Origin: Gammaproteobacteria bacterium
Lineage (GTDB): Bacteria > Pseudomonadota > Gammaproteobacteria > Ga0077536
NCBI GenBank assembly: GCA_020845935.1
Contig: JADLEV010000037.1
Coordinates: 1 to 36,739 of the forward strand
DNA: 36,739 bases
Reading direction: 5' to 3'
Position numbers and translations under genes: made by a program
Shown here: positions 1 to 6,948 of the stretch, one piece after another
How the letters are laid out: the number at the start of each line of letters is the position of its first letter
Numbering within the stretch: position 1 is the first letter of the stretch
The notes under the pieces: generated by a model
The model's database searches: none
What the model was told of the DNA's origin: nothing
What the model saw: only the letters and a program-made list of their open reading frames with translations

Positions 1-239
1 GTTAGATCCAATTCAGTGAACAGGGCATCAATCGATGCCATGTTCGACACATCCAATACGACTCCCCGTCCCGCCGCACCAAGAGCCTGAGAGATCCTTG
101 CCTCACCATCAGCGCCGGTTGCGGTTCCCACAACTGTGGCTCCGTCCTCGGCAAACATCGTTGCGATCGCGGCGCCGATACCTCGACTGGCACCGGTCAC
201 CAGGACCTTCTTGCCAATGAACGACTTGTTACCTGCCAT
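1..239 (-). CDS. fabG: 3-oxoacyl-ACP reductase FabG (partial, N-terminal part only)
   Basis: This would be the NADPH-dependent beta-ketoacyl-ACP reductase of cytosolic type II fatty acid synthesis. Only the first 79 residues are present because the gene runs off the left edge. They show the short-chain dehydrogenase nucleotide-binding start: a beta strand followed by the TGASRGIGAAIA glycine motif, and an LDVS stretch at the second cofactor contact. The Ser-Tyr-Lys active site lies outside the window. The ATG at 239 overlaps the last 11 bases of fabD, so the two are probably translationally coupled. Family membership is clear from the motif and from the position after fabD. Another SDR cannot be strictly excluded without the rest of the gene. 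Confidence 0.9.
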   Translation of the reverse strand, partial: MAGNKSFIGKKVLVTGASRGIGAAIATMFAEDGATVVGTATGADGEARISQALGAAGRGVVLDVSNMASIDALFTELDL

Positions 240-1182
240 TGAGCAGCTCCGCATAGGTTGTGTCCAGGGAACAGGCATCGGCAATCGACAGGCATCGAAG
301 CGTGGGTTCGATCCGTTTTGCGAGGCCCGTCAGAACCTTGCCCGGACCGCACTCGACCTGAATTGTGATGCCGGCACGGTGCAGGGTTCGAACCAGGTCG
401 ACCCAACGAACCGGATGGAACAACTGTTTCCGCAGCGCATTGCGTATCAGCGCCGGTTCATCATACGACTGGCAATCGAAGTTATGCAGCACGCGAACAG
501 CCGGTGTACGAATCGGTGTGCTCTCAAGCACCCCCGAAAGCTCATCAGCGGCGTCTTTCATCAGCAGGCAATGCGAAGGAACGCTCATCGCGACTTCGAT
601 AATCTTGCGTGCACCGCGAGCCTTGGCGAGTTCGGCAGCCCGTGCGACTGCTGCTCTATCGCCGCCAAGCACGATCTGTCCGGGGGCGTTGTAGTTGGAG
701 CATTGCACAACTGCGCCCTGCCCTGCCTCCGCGCAGACAGACTCCAGTACGTCGTCGGCAAGCCCCAGGATGGCGAGCATTGCACCGGTTCCAGCCGGAA
801 CCGCGTTCGCCATGATGCGAGCACGGGCGGCGACGAGACGCACAGCGACCGCGAAATCAATCGACTCCGCACAAACCAGCGCTGAGTACTCGCCCAGGCT
901 ATGGCCAGCCATTGCGCGTGGCAATCTCGTGCAACGCGATTGCCAGCATCGCCAAAGCGCGACTCCAGCTGTCAACAACGCCGGTTGGGTGAATTCAGTC
1001 TGATTCAAACGTTCAATCGGGCCATCCTGCGTCAACTGCCAGAGGTCATAGCCGAGTACATCGGATGCTTCGACAAAAGTCTCGTGCACCGCGGAATAGA
1101 TCCGTGCCACATCGCCGAGCATGCCGATCGACTGGGACCCTTGACCCGGGAAGACGAATGCCGTGTCGTGTTCGATACTCAC
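229..1182 (-). CDS. fabD: Malonyl-CoA:ACP transacylase FabD
   Basis: FabD loads malonyl groups from CoA onto acyl carrier protein for fatty acid elongation in the cytosol. The 317-residue product has the usual family length. It shows FPGQGSQ near the N-terminus (residues 11-17), the nucleophile elbow GHSLG with Ser95, Arg120 in AARAR, and His204 in VPSHC. These match the known Ser/Arg/His set of E. coli FabD with an offset of three residues. The start is GTG at 1180-1182, directly after the plsX TAG stop, with a strong AAGGAGG ribosome binding site inside the end of plsX. fabH, which lies between plsX and fabD in many bacteria, is absent here. Confidence 0.97.
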   Translation of the reverse strand: MSIEHDTAFVFPGQGSQSIGMLGDVARIYSAVHETFVEASDVLGYDLWQLTQDGPIERLNQTEFTQPALLTAGVALWRCWQSRCTRLPRAMAGHSLGEYSALVCAESIDFAVAVRLVAARARIMANAVPAGTGAMLAILGLADDVLESVCAEAGQGAVVQCSNYNAPGQIVLGGDRAAVARAAELAKARGARKIIEVAMSVPSHCLLMKDAADELSGVLESTPIRTPAVRVLHNFDCQSYDEPALIRNALRKQLFHPVRWVDLVRTLHRAGITIQVECGPGKVLTGLAKRIEPTLRCLSIADACSLDTTYAELLNGR

Positions 1183-2205
1183 CTAGTCCTCCTTGCGCGC
1201 GACGAGCAGATGTTCCAACAGATCACTGATTCTTTCCGGCACCTTCTTCTCCACTTCCAGGATCGCCTCATCGATTGCATATTCGAACGAAAGGGCATCG
1301 GCGCTACCGTGACTCTTGACCACGCTGCCGCGCAGACCCAGAAAACTGGCGCCGTTGTAGCGGCGCGGATCCATCCGCCGCCCTACTCGCCCCAGAACTG
1401 GCGATGCGATTCCGGCCATCAGCCGCGACAGCAACCCACGCGAAAATTCCTCCCGCATCACGTGTTTCACCAAATGCGCGACCCCCTCGCTGGCCTTCAA
1501 AGCGACATTGCCGACAAAGCCATCGCAGACGATCACGTCGACCTTGCTGGCGAAGATATCGTCGCCTTCAACGAAACCGGCATAGTTGAGCTCGCTTGCC
1601 TCAAGTAACGCCGCCGTTTGCTTCACCGTGTCGTTGCCCTTGATTTCTTCTTGGCCGATGTTCAGCAACGCGACTTTGGGCGAGGGTGTGTTGTCGATGG
1701 CCGAGGCGAGGACCGACCCCATGACGGCGAAACGGAACAGTTCCTCCGAAGTCGAATCGACATTCGCGCCAAGATCGAGCATGTGGGTTGGTCGTGTTAC
1801 GCCAGGCAGGGCCGTACAAATCGCCGGACGATCGATCCCCGGCAAGGTCTTCAAGACAAACCGCGCAATCGCCATCAGAGCACCGGTATTGCCCGAACTG
1901 ACGCACGCCGCAGCCTCTGCATTCTTCACCAGGTCGATGGCGACCCGCATCGATGAATTGCGCTTGTTGCGCAGTGCGATTGATGGCCGTTCATGCATGG
2001 ACACGACTTCGGGTGCATGCACGATTCGCAGCCGTGACGGATCGAATTCCACGACACTGGGTAACAGCTGCCGCAAACACGATTCGTCCCCAACCAGAAG
2101 CAACGTCAGATTGCCATGGTGCTTCAGGGCCGCCAGCGCTGCCGCGACAATGACCTCTGGTCCGCGGTCACCGCTCATGGCATCAAGTGCAAGCGCGACG
2201 TTCAT
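1183..2205 (-). CDS. plsX: Phosphate acyltransferase PlsX
   Basis: PlsX converts acyl-ACP and phosphate into acyl-phosphate, the donor for PlsY in phosphatidic acid synthesis, at the membrane surface. The 340-residue protein begins with the family signature LDAMSGDRGPEVIV and has later conserved blocks such as SSGNTGALMA, LDLGANVDS and VCDGFVGNVALK. The ATG at 2205 fits the family N-terminus but has no obvious Shine-Dalgarno sequence. The stop abuts the GTG start of fabD. A 179-bp stretch without a recognisable gene separates it from rpmF upstream, and that gap may hold a promoter, although none is clear by eye. Confidence 0.97.
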   Translation of the reverse strand: MNVALALDAMSGDRGPEVIVAAALAALKHHGNLTLLLVGDESCLRQLLPSVVEFDPSRLRIVHAPEVVSMHERPSIALRNKRNSSMRVAIDLVKNAEAAACVSSGNTGALMAIARFVLKTLPGIDRPAICTALPGVTRPTHMLDLGANVDSTSEELFRFAVMGSVLASAIDNTPSPKVALLNIGQEEIKGNDTVKQTAALLEASELNYAGFVEGDDIFASKVDVIVCDGFVGNVALKASEGVAHLVKHVMREEFSRGLLSRLMAGIASPVLGRVGRRMDPRRYNGASFLGLRGSVVKSHGSADALSFEYAIDEAILEVEKKVPERISDLLEHLLVARKED

Positions 2206-2384
2206 GCGAACGAAATCGTATCGTTTCTGGTGGTAAAGGCTTTGGACCGAAGCGACGGCGGCGTTCGGGCCGCGTCGCAGCCGACGAAGTTCATGGAGCC
2301 AACAGCGGACGTTTCACGATCCGGCATGGTCCAAGGACCGAAATCACACAAGCCGGCGTGCCACCAACCTTGGCCGACTTGCAG

Positions 2385-2567
2385 CTAGTCGCTGTTCTTT
2401 TCCGGCAGGACCTTTTTGCCTTTGTAAAAACCATCCGGGCTGATGTGATGACGGCGATGTACTTCGCCGGTCAGCGGCTCCACGGAAAGCGACGGTGAGG
2501 AAAGGCTGTCATGTGAGCGACGCATATCTCGACGTGACGGACTCTTCTTGTTTTGTTGCACTGCCAT
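2385..2567 (-). CDS. rpmF: 50S ribosomal protein L32
   Basis: This is the small basic L32 protein of the large ribosomal subunit. The 60-residue product has the typical [20 protein letters not shown] start, the central [17 protein letters not shown] segment and a short acidic end. It is the zinc-free form without cysteine pairs. An AGGAG ribosome binding site lies 9 bases before the ATG. It sits between yceD and plsX, the common proteobacterial arrangement that links ribosome synthesis with lipid synthesis. Confidence 0.97.
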   Translation of the reverse strand: MAVQQNKKSPSRRDMRRSHDSLSSPSLSVEPLTGEVHRRHHISPDGFYKGKKVLPEKNSD

Positions 2568-2633
2568 TGGTTCAATCTCCTAGCTAACTGTTCAACTTTC
2601 ACACCGGCCACCGGTGCGTACGCGGTCCGACCA

Positions 2634-3146
2634 TCACGATGCCTTGCCCGAGCCTTTGCGCCGCTCCTTCAATGCGGCCAGCGCCTGGAACGGGTTGGCC
2701 CGGGTTGACGCTGATTCCTCCGGGGCCGCCGTCTGGCATGTGCCATCGGCATGCCGTGGCACCATCGGCAACGCGAGCAATAATTCGTCTTCGAGCAGTC
2801 TCATCAAATCCAGTGAATCCTGCTCTGCGACAAGATATTCTTCTTCCGTGGCTGCTTCGGTTCCTCGAGGTATTTCGTTCAATATCAGCATGCCGAACGG
2901 CGCGCAGACCTCTTGTATCATCGGCTTGAGGCAACGTTGGCATACCGCCGCAATCTCGCCCCGCAACTCTCCTTCCAACCGAACCCGATCGTGCTCATCC
3001 AGTCCGAACCGCAATCGCGCGAACAAGTTTCCTTCCCGCTCATAGGGGTACGCCAGTCTCCCGAACCGGGTTGCAGCGACGGTGCCAGACAGCTCGCGTT
3101 GCTGCTCGGCGGCGCGTCGTGACGCGAAATGCTCTGGGAAATTCAT
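2634..3146 (-). CDS. yceD: YceD/DUF177 family protein (23S rRNA accumulation protein)
   Basis: YceD proteins have been linked to 23S rRNA accumulation and are almost always next to rpmF. The precise biochemical role is uncertain. The 170-residue sequence shows the family landmarks: a central CQRCL pair, an acidic linker, ELLLALPMVPRH with a nearby single Cys, and NPFQALAALK near the C-terminus. The ATG at 3146 is preceded by a perfect TATAAT about 18 bases upstream and has no Shine-Dalgarno sequence, so the message may be nearly leaderless. It is probably first in the yceD-rpmF-plsX-fabD-fabG operon and is divergent from maf with only 38 bp between start codons. Confidence 0.93.
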   Translation of the reverse strand: MNFPEHFASRRAAEQQRELSGTVAATRFGRLAYPYEREGNLFARLRFGLDEHDRVRLEGELRGEIAAVCQRCLKPMIQEVCAPFGMLILNEIPRGTEAATEEEYLVAEQDSLDLMRLLEDELLLALPMVPRHADGTCQTAAPEESASTRANPFQALAALKERRKGSGKAS

Positions 3147-3163
3147 GGTGTTAGGGCGCGCGC

Positions 3164-3192
3164 ATTATAGAGGAAAAACCGCTGATGGATAA
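3164..3192 (-). promoter_or_regulatory. Candidate sigma-70 promoter for yceD-rpmF-plsX-fabD operon
   Basis: The minus strand reads a perfect TATAAT at 3169-3164. With a 17-bp spacer the -35 position reads TTATCC (3192-3187), a weak match. Transcription would start near 3157, about 11 bases before the yceD ATG. The element partly overlaps the start of maf. The -10 match is seen in the sequence; promoter function is inferred. Confidence 0.45.
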
Positions 3193-3808
3193 CTCGAATC
3201 CAGGTCTGGCCCCGGTGCTGCTGCTTGCCTCCGGTTCACCCTATCGGCGCGAGCTCTTGGCGCGTCTGAGGATCCCTTTCGCGTGGCAAGCGCCTGAAGT
3301 CGACGAAACCCCGCGCACGGGAGAGGATGCGTTCGCGACCGTAATGCGGCTCGCCTTGATCAAGGCCGAGGCGTTACGCTCCGTCGCGGCGCCCCGATTC
3401 GTGGTCGGCAGTGATCAATTGGCGGTTGTCGACGGCGAACTCATCGGCAAACCCGGAAATTATCCTCGGGCGCTGCGGCAGCTATCGCGGTTGCGCGGGC
3501 GTCGGGTCACCTTTCTCACCGGTCTCTGCCTGCTCGATCGACTTGGTGAGCAGCCGCTGCTCGATTGCGTCGTTTCACACATAACGCTTCGGTCCGTTTC
3601 CGAAGAGACGCTTGTCCGCTACCTCGAGGCAGAGCGGCCGTATGATTGCGCCGGCAGCATCAAATGCGAGGGGCTCGGCATTACGTTGATTGAACGCTTT
3701 GATTGCGTCGATCCAACCGCCCTGCTCGGTTTGCCGCTGATCCGACTCACCGCGATGTTGTTCGAACGCGGCTACGACGTCTTGCAGCACACGACTATTG
3801 CAACCTGA
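3185..3808 (+). CDS. yceF: Maf-family nucleotide pyrophosphatase, YceF type
   Basis: Maf proteins hydrolyse non-canonical or modified NTPs. The YceF branch is known to prefer 7-methyl-GTP. The 207-residue product shows LLLASGSPYRRELL at the N-terminus, VDETPRTGE, the VGSDQ catalytic block with Asp, GKPGNYPRAL, CAGSIKCEGLGI and DPTALLGLPLI. The GSDQ and SIKCEGLGI forms fit the YceF branch rather than the dTTP/UTP-specific YhdE branch. The ATG has an AGAGGA ribosome binding site. It is divergent from yceD. Its last 14 bases overlap the 3' end of sppA, which runs in the opposite direction. Confidence 0.92.
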   Translation: MDNSNPGLAPVLLLASGSPYRRELLARLRIPFAWQAPEVDETPRTGEDAFATVMRLALIKAEALRSVAAPRFVVGSDQLAVVDGELIGKPGNYPRALRQLSRLRGRRVTFLTGLCLLDRLGEQPLLDCVVSHITLRSVSEETLVRYLEAERPYDCAGSIKCEGLGITLIERFDCVDPTALLGLPLIRLTAMLFERGYDVLQHTTIAT

Positions 3809-4745
3809 GCATTGACCCTCGCAAAGCCGTTGCCAACGAGGTGGCGATCTGCCGGGACAACCGCTCGACCAGTCCGGCGCGCGGGGTGAAATCGACGATG
3901 TCCTCGGCGCCAATGAGTTCGCTGGCGACATAGCTGCTGCTGCCGAGTCCATCAACCAGCCCCAGCTCAAGACTCTTCGAGCCCGTCCAGATGAAACCCG
4001 AATAAAGTCGCGGGTCATCCGCCAGGCGATCACCTCTGCCCTTGCGAACGGCATCAATGAATTGCTGATGCACCTCGTTCAGCAGTGACTGGGCCTGCGT
4101 CACGTCATCCTGGTTGAGCGGAGAAAATGGATCGAGAAAGCCCTGGTTGCTGCCGGCCGTCAGCAAGCGCCGTTCCACACCCAATGTCTTCATTGCGTCG
4201 ACGAAGCCGAATCCATCCATCAGCACGCCGATGGAACCGACGACGCTGGCCTTGTCTGCATAAATCTGGTCGGCCGCCGCGGCAATGTAATACCCACCGG
4301 AGGCACAGATATCGGTGATGACCGCGTAGACCGGGACGCCGGGATGCTTGGTCTTGAGTCGAAATAACTCATCGTTGATGTAACCCGCTTGCACCGGGCT
4401 GCCGCCCGGACTGTTGATGCGCAGGATGACGCCCTTGGTCTTGGCATGCGCGAATGCGGCGCGCAAACCGGAAATGATGCGATCGGCACTCGCGTCACCA
4501 TCCGCGGCGATTTCTCCGTTGACTTCGACCAGGGCAGTGACATGTTTGCCGGAGATCCGCTCCGGCGTACCGGGATCGTGCCGGAACGAGAAGAACACCA
4601 GCAGCAGGTAACCCATGACCAGCAGTTTGAAGAAGATGCCCCAGCGTCTGGCCCGTCGTTGTTCCGTCAAGGCGGCAAACGCAAATCGCTGCAACAGCTC
4701 GCGTTCCCAAGAGGTTTCCTTTGTGTTTGTCTCGTCGAGTTCCAT
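3795..4745 (-). CDS. sppA: Signal peptide peptidase SppA, short form (S49 family)
   Basis: SppA is a membrane-bound serine protease that degrades cleaved signal peptides. The 316-residue protein has a cytoplasmic N-terminal stretch, one membrane anchor at about residues 37-54, then a single S49 domain. The motif CASGGYYIA carries the likely nucleophile Ser149, followed by VVGSIGV, and Lys186 in MKTLGV is a candidate general base. This is the one-domain form, about half the length of the E. coli enzyme, so it would need to oligomerise. An AGGAGG ribosome binding site lies 7 bases before the ATG. The gene follows the HAD phosphatase and overlaps the end of maf tail to tail. Confidence 0.93.
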   Translation of the reverse strand: MELDETNTKETSWERELLQRFAFAALTEQRRARRWGIFFKLLVMGYLLLVFFSFRHDPGTPERISGKHVTALVEVNGEIAADGDASADRIISGLRAAFAHAKTKGVILRINSPGGSPVQAGYINDELFRLKTKHPGVPVYAVITDICASGGYYIAAAADQIYADKASVVGSIGVLMDGFGFVDAMKTLGVERRLLTAGSNQGFLDPFSPLNQDDVTQAQSLLNEVHQQFIDAVRKGRGDRLADDPRLYSGFIWTGSKSLELGLVDGLGSSSYVASELIGAEDIVDFTPRAGLVERLSRQIATSLATALRGSMLRLQ

Positions 4746-4843
4746 GGCTCATCCTCCTGTCGGTTTCAATTCGGCACCTGTGGTGCCTGGATTCGGCCAG
4801 GATCGGTTGGCAGAACAAGGGGTTGCCCTAGACGCCGAGTCAT

Positions 4844-5503
4844 TCAGCCGCCTTGAACGCGGCCAGCAAGCAGGTCTGGCAATTCGTCAATGCGGTCCAA
4901 CAGAAACTCCGGCGCCAACGCAGACAAGGCACCACGGGCATGGGCCCCGTAGGTAACGCCTGCCGCACGAACGCCGGCGTTGCGCGCCATCAATAGATCA
5001 TGGGTAGTGTCACCAACCATGACGGTTTGTTCCGGTGCAACGCCTGCCTCGCCCATGATCTCATGCAACATTTGCGGATCAGGTTTCGACCGACACTCAT
5101 CCGCGCATTTGGTGAAGCTGAAATAGGACTCCAGACCTTGCTCGGCGAGCGCCCGGTTCAACCCAGCGCGGCTTTTGCCGGTTGCTACCGCCAGCATGCT
5201 GCCGCGCTCGGAAATCGTCCGCAGAGTTTCGACTGCACCATCGAACAGTCGCGTCGGTGCCGCGGCGAGTGCGTACATGCCGCGATAGCTATCGGCGATG
5301 GACTGCTGCCGGCGCGGGCTGATGTGGCCAGACAGCTTCGCGATGGCCACGTGCAGATTCAGGCCGATGATGCCACGAACTGCATCTTCGTCCGGGCGCG
5401 GCAGCCCGACGGCGACAAAGGCCGCCTGCATCGATTCGACGATGCGTCCGGTCGAGTCGGCGAGCGTGCCATCCCAATCAAACACGACGAGTTCACAGCG
5501 CAT
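4844..5503 (-). CDS. HAD-superfamily phosphatase (phosphoglycolate phosphatase-like)
   Basis: This is a cytosolic Mg-dependent phosphatase of the haloacid dehalogenase superfamily. Its substrate cannot be deduced. The 219-residue sequence has motif I FDWDGT (Asp9 nucleophile, Asp11 acid/base), a helical cap region, motif II in VATGKS, motif III Lys in SKPDPQ and motif IV VGDTTHDL. Its start overlaps the 3' end of rluC by 11 bases, so it is translationally coupled to the pseudouridine synthase. The rluC-HAD-sppA order is, from memory, also seen in Pseudomonas. Gph-like naming is common for this branch, but a role in phosphoglycolate salvage is not supported by context. Confidence 0.9.
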   Translation of the reverse strand: MRCELVVFDWDGTLADSTGRIVESMQAAFVAVGLPRPDEDAVRGIIGLNLHVAIAKLSGHISPRRQQSIADSYRGMYALAAAPTRLFDGAVETLRTISERGSMLAVATGKSRAGLNRALAEQGLESYFSFTKCADECRSKPDPQMLHEIMGEAGVAPEQTVMVGDTTHDLLMARNAGVRAAGVTYGAHARGALSALAPEFLLDRIDELPDLLAGRVQGG

Positions 5504-6449
5504 GGGAGCGGATCCGATCGATAGTTCTGGACATGATTTCCTCGTACGGTGCGGTCAGGGTGTGGCCACGCAACCGAGGTGGATGCTCGAACTCGAGGGA
5601 CTCCGCGTGCAACAGCATGCGTTCACAACCAGCCTTGCGTAACATCTGATTTGCTGCTGCGTCGCCGTATTTGCGATCCCCCGCAATCGGGCAACCAATG
5701 CCGGCTGCATGCACACGAATCTGGTGCGTGCGGCCCGTATCCAATTCGAACCGAACCAGACTGAAACCATCCAACCTCTCGACGGCGAGTACCTTGGTGA
5801 CCGCTTCTTTACCTTCTTCCATGGCTGCCACGAACGCTTCACTTTCCTGGTTGCGTACCTTTGCCAACGGTTGCTCAATCTGACGCACCTGTCGCGGCCA
5901 CTCGCCGCAGACGAGCGCCAGGTAGATCTTGCGAATGGCACGGTCGCGAAGCTGTTCGTGCAGATCGCGCAATGTGCGCAGATCCTTGGCGAACATCAGA
6001 CAGCCGGAAGTGTCGCGATCGAGCCGATGGACCAATTGCAGTGCGGGGCACTCAGGACGCAACGAGCGCATGACATCGATGATTCCCCATGGCAGCCCGG
6101 AACCGCTGTGAACCGCCAGCCCGGAGGGCTTGTTGAGGATAAGCAGTTTCTGATCCTCGTACAGGATGGCCTGCGCCAACGCCCGTCGAGTTTCGGCTGG
6201 CACCACTGCGGCATCCCCGGTGCCGCCACTGAACAGTGGCGGAATGCGAACCCGATCGGACTCCTCGACACGCTGGTCGGGGCTCGCGCGGCGGCCATTG
6301 ATCCGGACTTCGCCACTGCGCAGCATGCGGTAGATGCGCGAGCGCGGAACATCCTTGAGGCGCGACGCCAGGTAATTGTCGATGCGCCGCCCGGCTTCGG
6401 TTGCCGCGACGGTAACCGTCAGCGCGGCATTCCGCGAAACGGGCTTCAT
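5493..6449 (-). CDS. rluC: 23S rRNA pseudouridine synthase RluC
   Basis: RluC makes pseudouridines at 955, 2504 and 2580 (E. coli numbering) of 23S rRNA. The 318-residue product has an N-terminal S4 RNA-binding domain (about residues 20-70, RRIDNYLASR and SGEVRINGRR) and a RluA-type catalytic domain. The catalytic Asp144 lies in HRLDRDTSG, the same number as in E. coli RluC. An open frame extends upstream to 6605, but the ATG at 6449 has a GAGGAA ribosome binding site and gives the normal family length. It is divergent from rne, as in E. coli. Confidence 0.95.
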   Translation of the reverse strand: MKPVSRNAALTVTVAATEAGRRIDNYLASRLKDVPRSRIYRMLRSGEVRINGRRASPDQRVEESDRVRIPPLFSGGTGDAAVVPAETRRALAQAILYEDQKLLILNKPSGLAVHSGSGLPWGIIDVMRSLRPECPALQLVHRLDRDTSGCLMFAKDLRTLRDLHEQLRDRAIRKIYLALVCGEWPRQVRQIEQPLAKVRNQESEAFVAAMEEGKEAVTKVLAVERLDGFSLVRFELDTGRTHQIRVHAAGIGCPIAGDRKYGDAAANQMLRKAGCERMLLHAESLEFEHPPRLRGHTLTAPYEEIMSRTIDRIRSHAL

Positions 6450-6474
6450 AGATTCCTCGATGGCATTGATTGCG

Positions 6475-6503
6475 TTGCCGTATTTGCCGAAGGCTGCTAT
6501 AGT
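6475..6503 (+). promoter_or_regulatory. Candidate sigma-70 promoter of rne
   Basis: TTGCCG at 6475-6480 and TATAGT at 6498-6503 are separated by exactly 17 bp. They match the -35 and -10 consensus at 4/6 and 5/6. The predicted start near 6510 would give a leader of about 440 nt before rne, comparable with the long autoregulatory rne leader of E. coli. It lies only 26 bp upstream of the divergent rluC start codon. Confidence 0.6.
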
Positions 6504-6948
6504 CGGTGCCAGCTCTGGAAGCGTTTCATTTCGGCCCTGGTGACTCATTCTGGTTGCTGTGCGGCACGGGTTCGGACGTTTCCGTGGCGGGTAGTATGCA
6601 AGCAATTATCAGGCGCGCCAATGTAGCTGTCAGCGCCAGTCAAAGCCTGAGATATCAAGATCCTCATTCAGCTTGAACGCCGAAGACGCAGGCCGAAGAT
6701 CCCGAGTGTTCGGTAATCCGATCCGCTTTCAGAGCATGGTGAACGTACCGAGAGTCGCGGCACCTCGCGCACGAGTTCCCGTCCGCGCGACCCTACGACG
6801 CAGTGTCGGTAGGTTTTTGTTCGGCATCGCCGGCTGTTTCGACGCCCTATGCCTCAAGTCGCTCGAGAGACGCGCGTTTTTGCGCGTCGACCCCCCGCAG
6901 GTGGGTTGACCAGTGCGTCGCGGTTGAGCGCCAACCCAGGAATCCACG
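6504..6948 (+). promoter_or_regulatory. Long 5' leader region of rne (no gene seen)
   Basis: About 445 bp between the candidate promoter and the rne ATG hold no convincing coding frame. In enterobacteria the rne leader is bound and cleaved by RNase E itself to adjust its own level. Here a compact hairpin with a 7-bp perfect stem (GACGCGC 6869-6875, GCGCGTC 6882-6888) and a U-rich GTTTTT loop lies 60 bp before the start. A small GGTTG/CAACC hairpin (6922-6936) sits just ahead of the AGGAA ribosome binding site (6938-6942). Position and U-rich loop suggest the same autoregulation; no sequence homology to the E. coli element is claimed. Confidence 0.45.

Noticed and set aside
6450-6605. N-terminal extension of rluC to 6605
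   Set aside because: The extension would cover the rne promoter and has no RluC similarity. The ATG at 6449 has a ribosome binding site and places the catalytic Asp at 144, as in E. coli.
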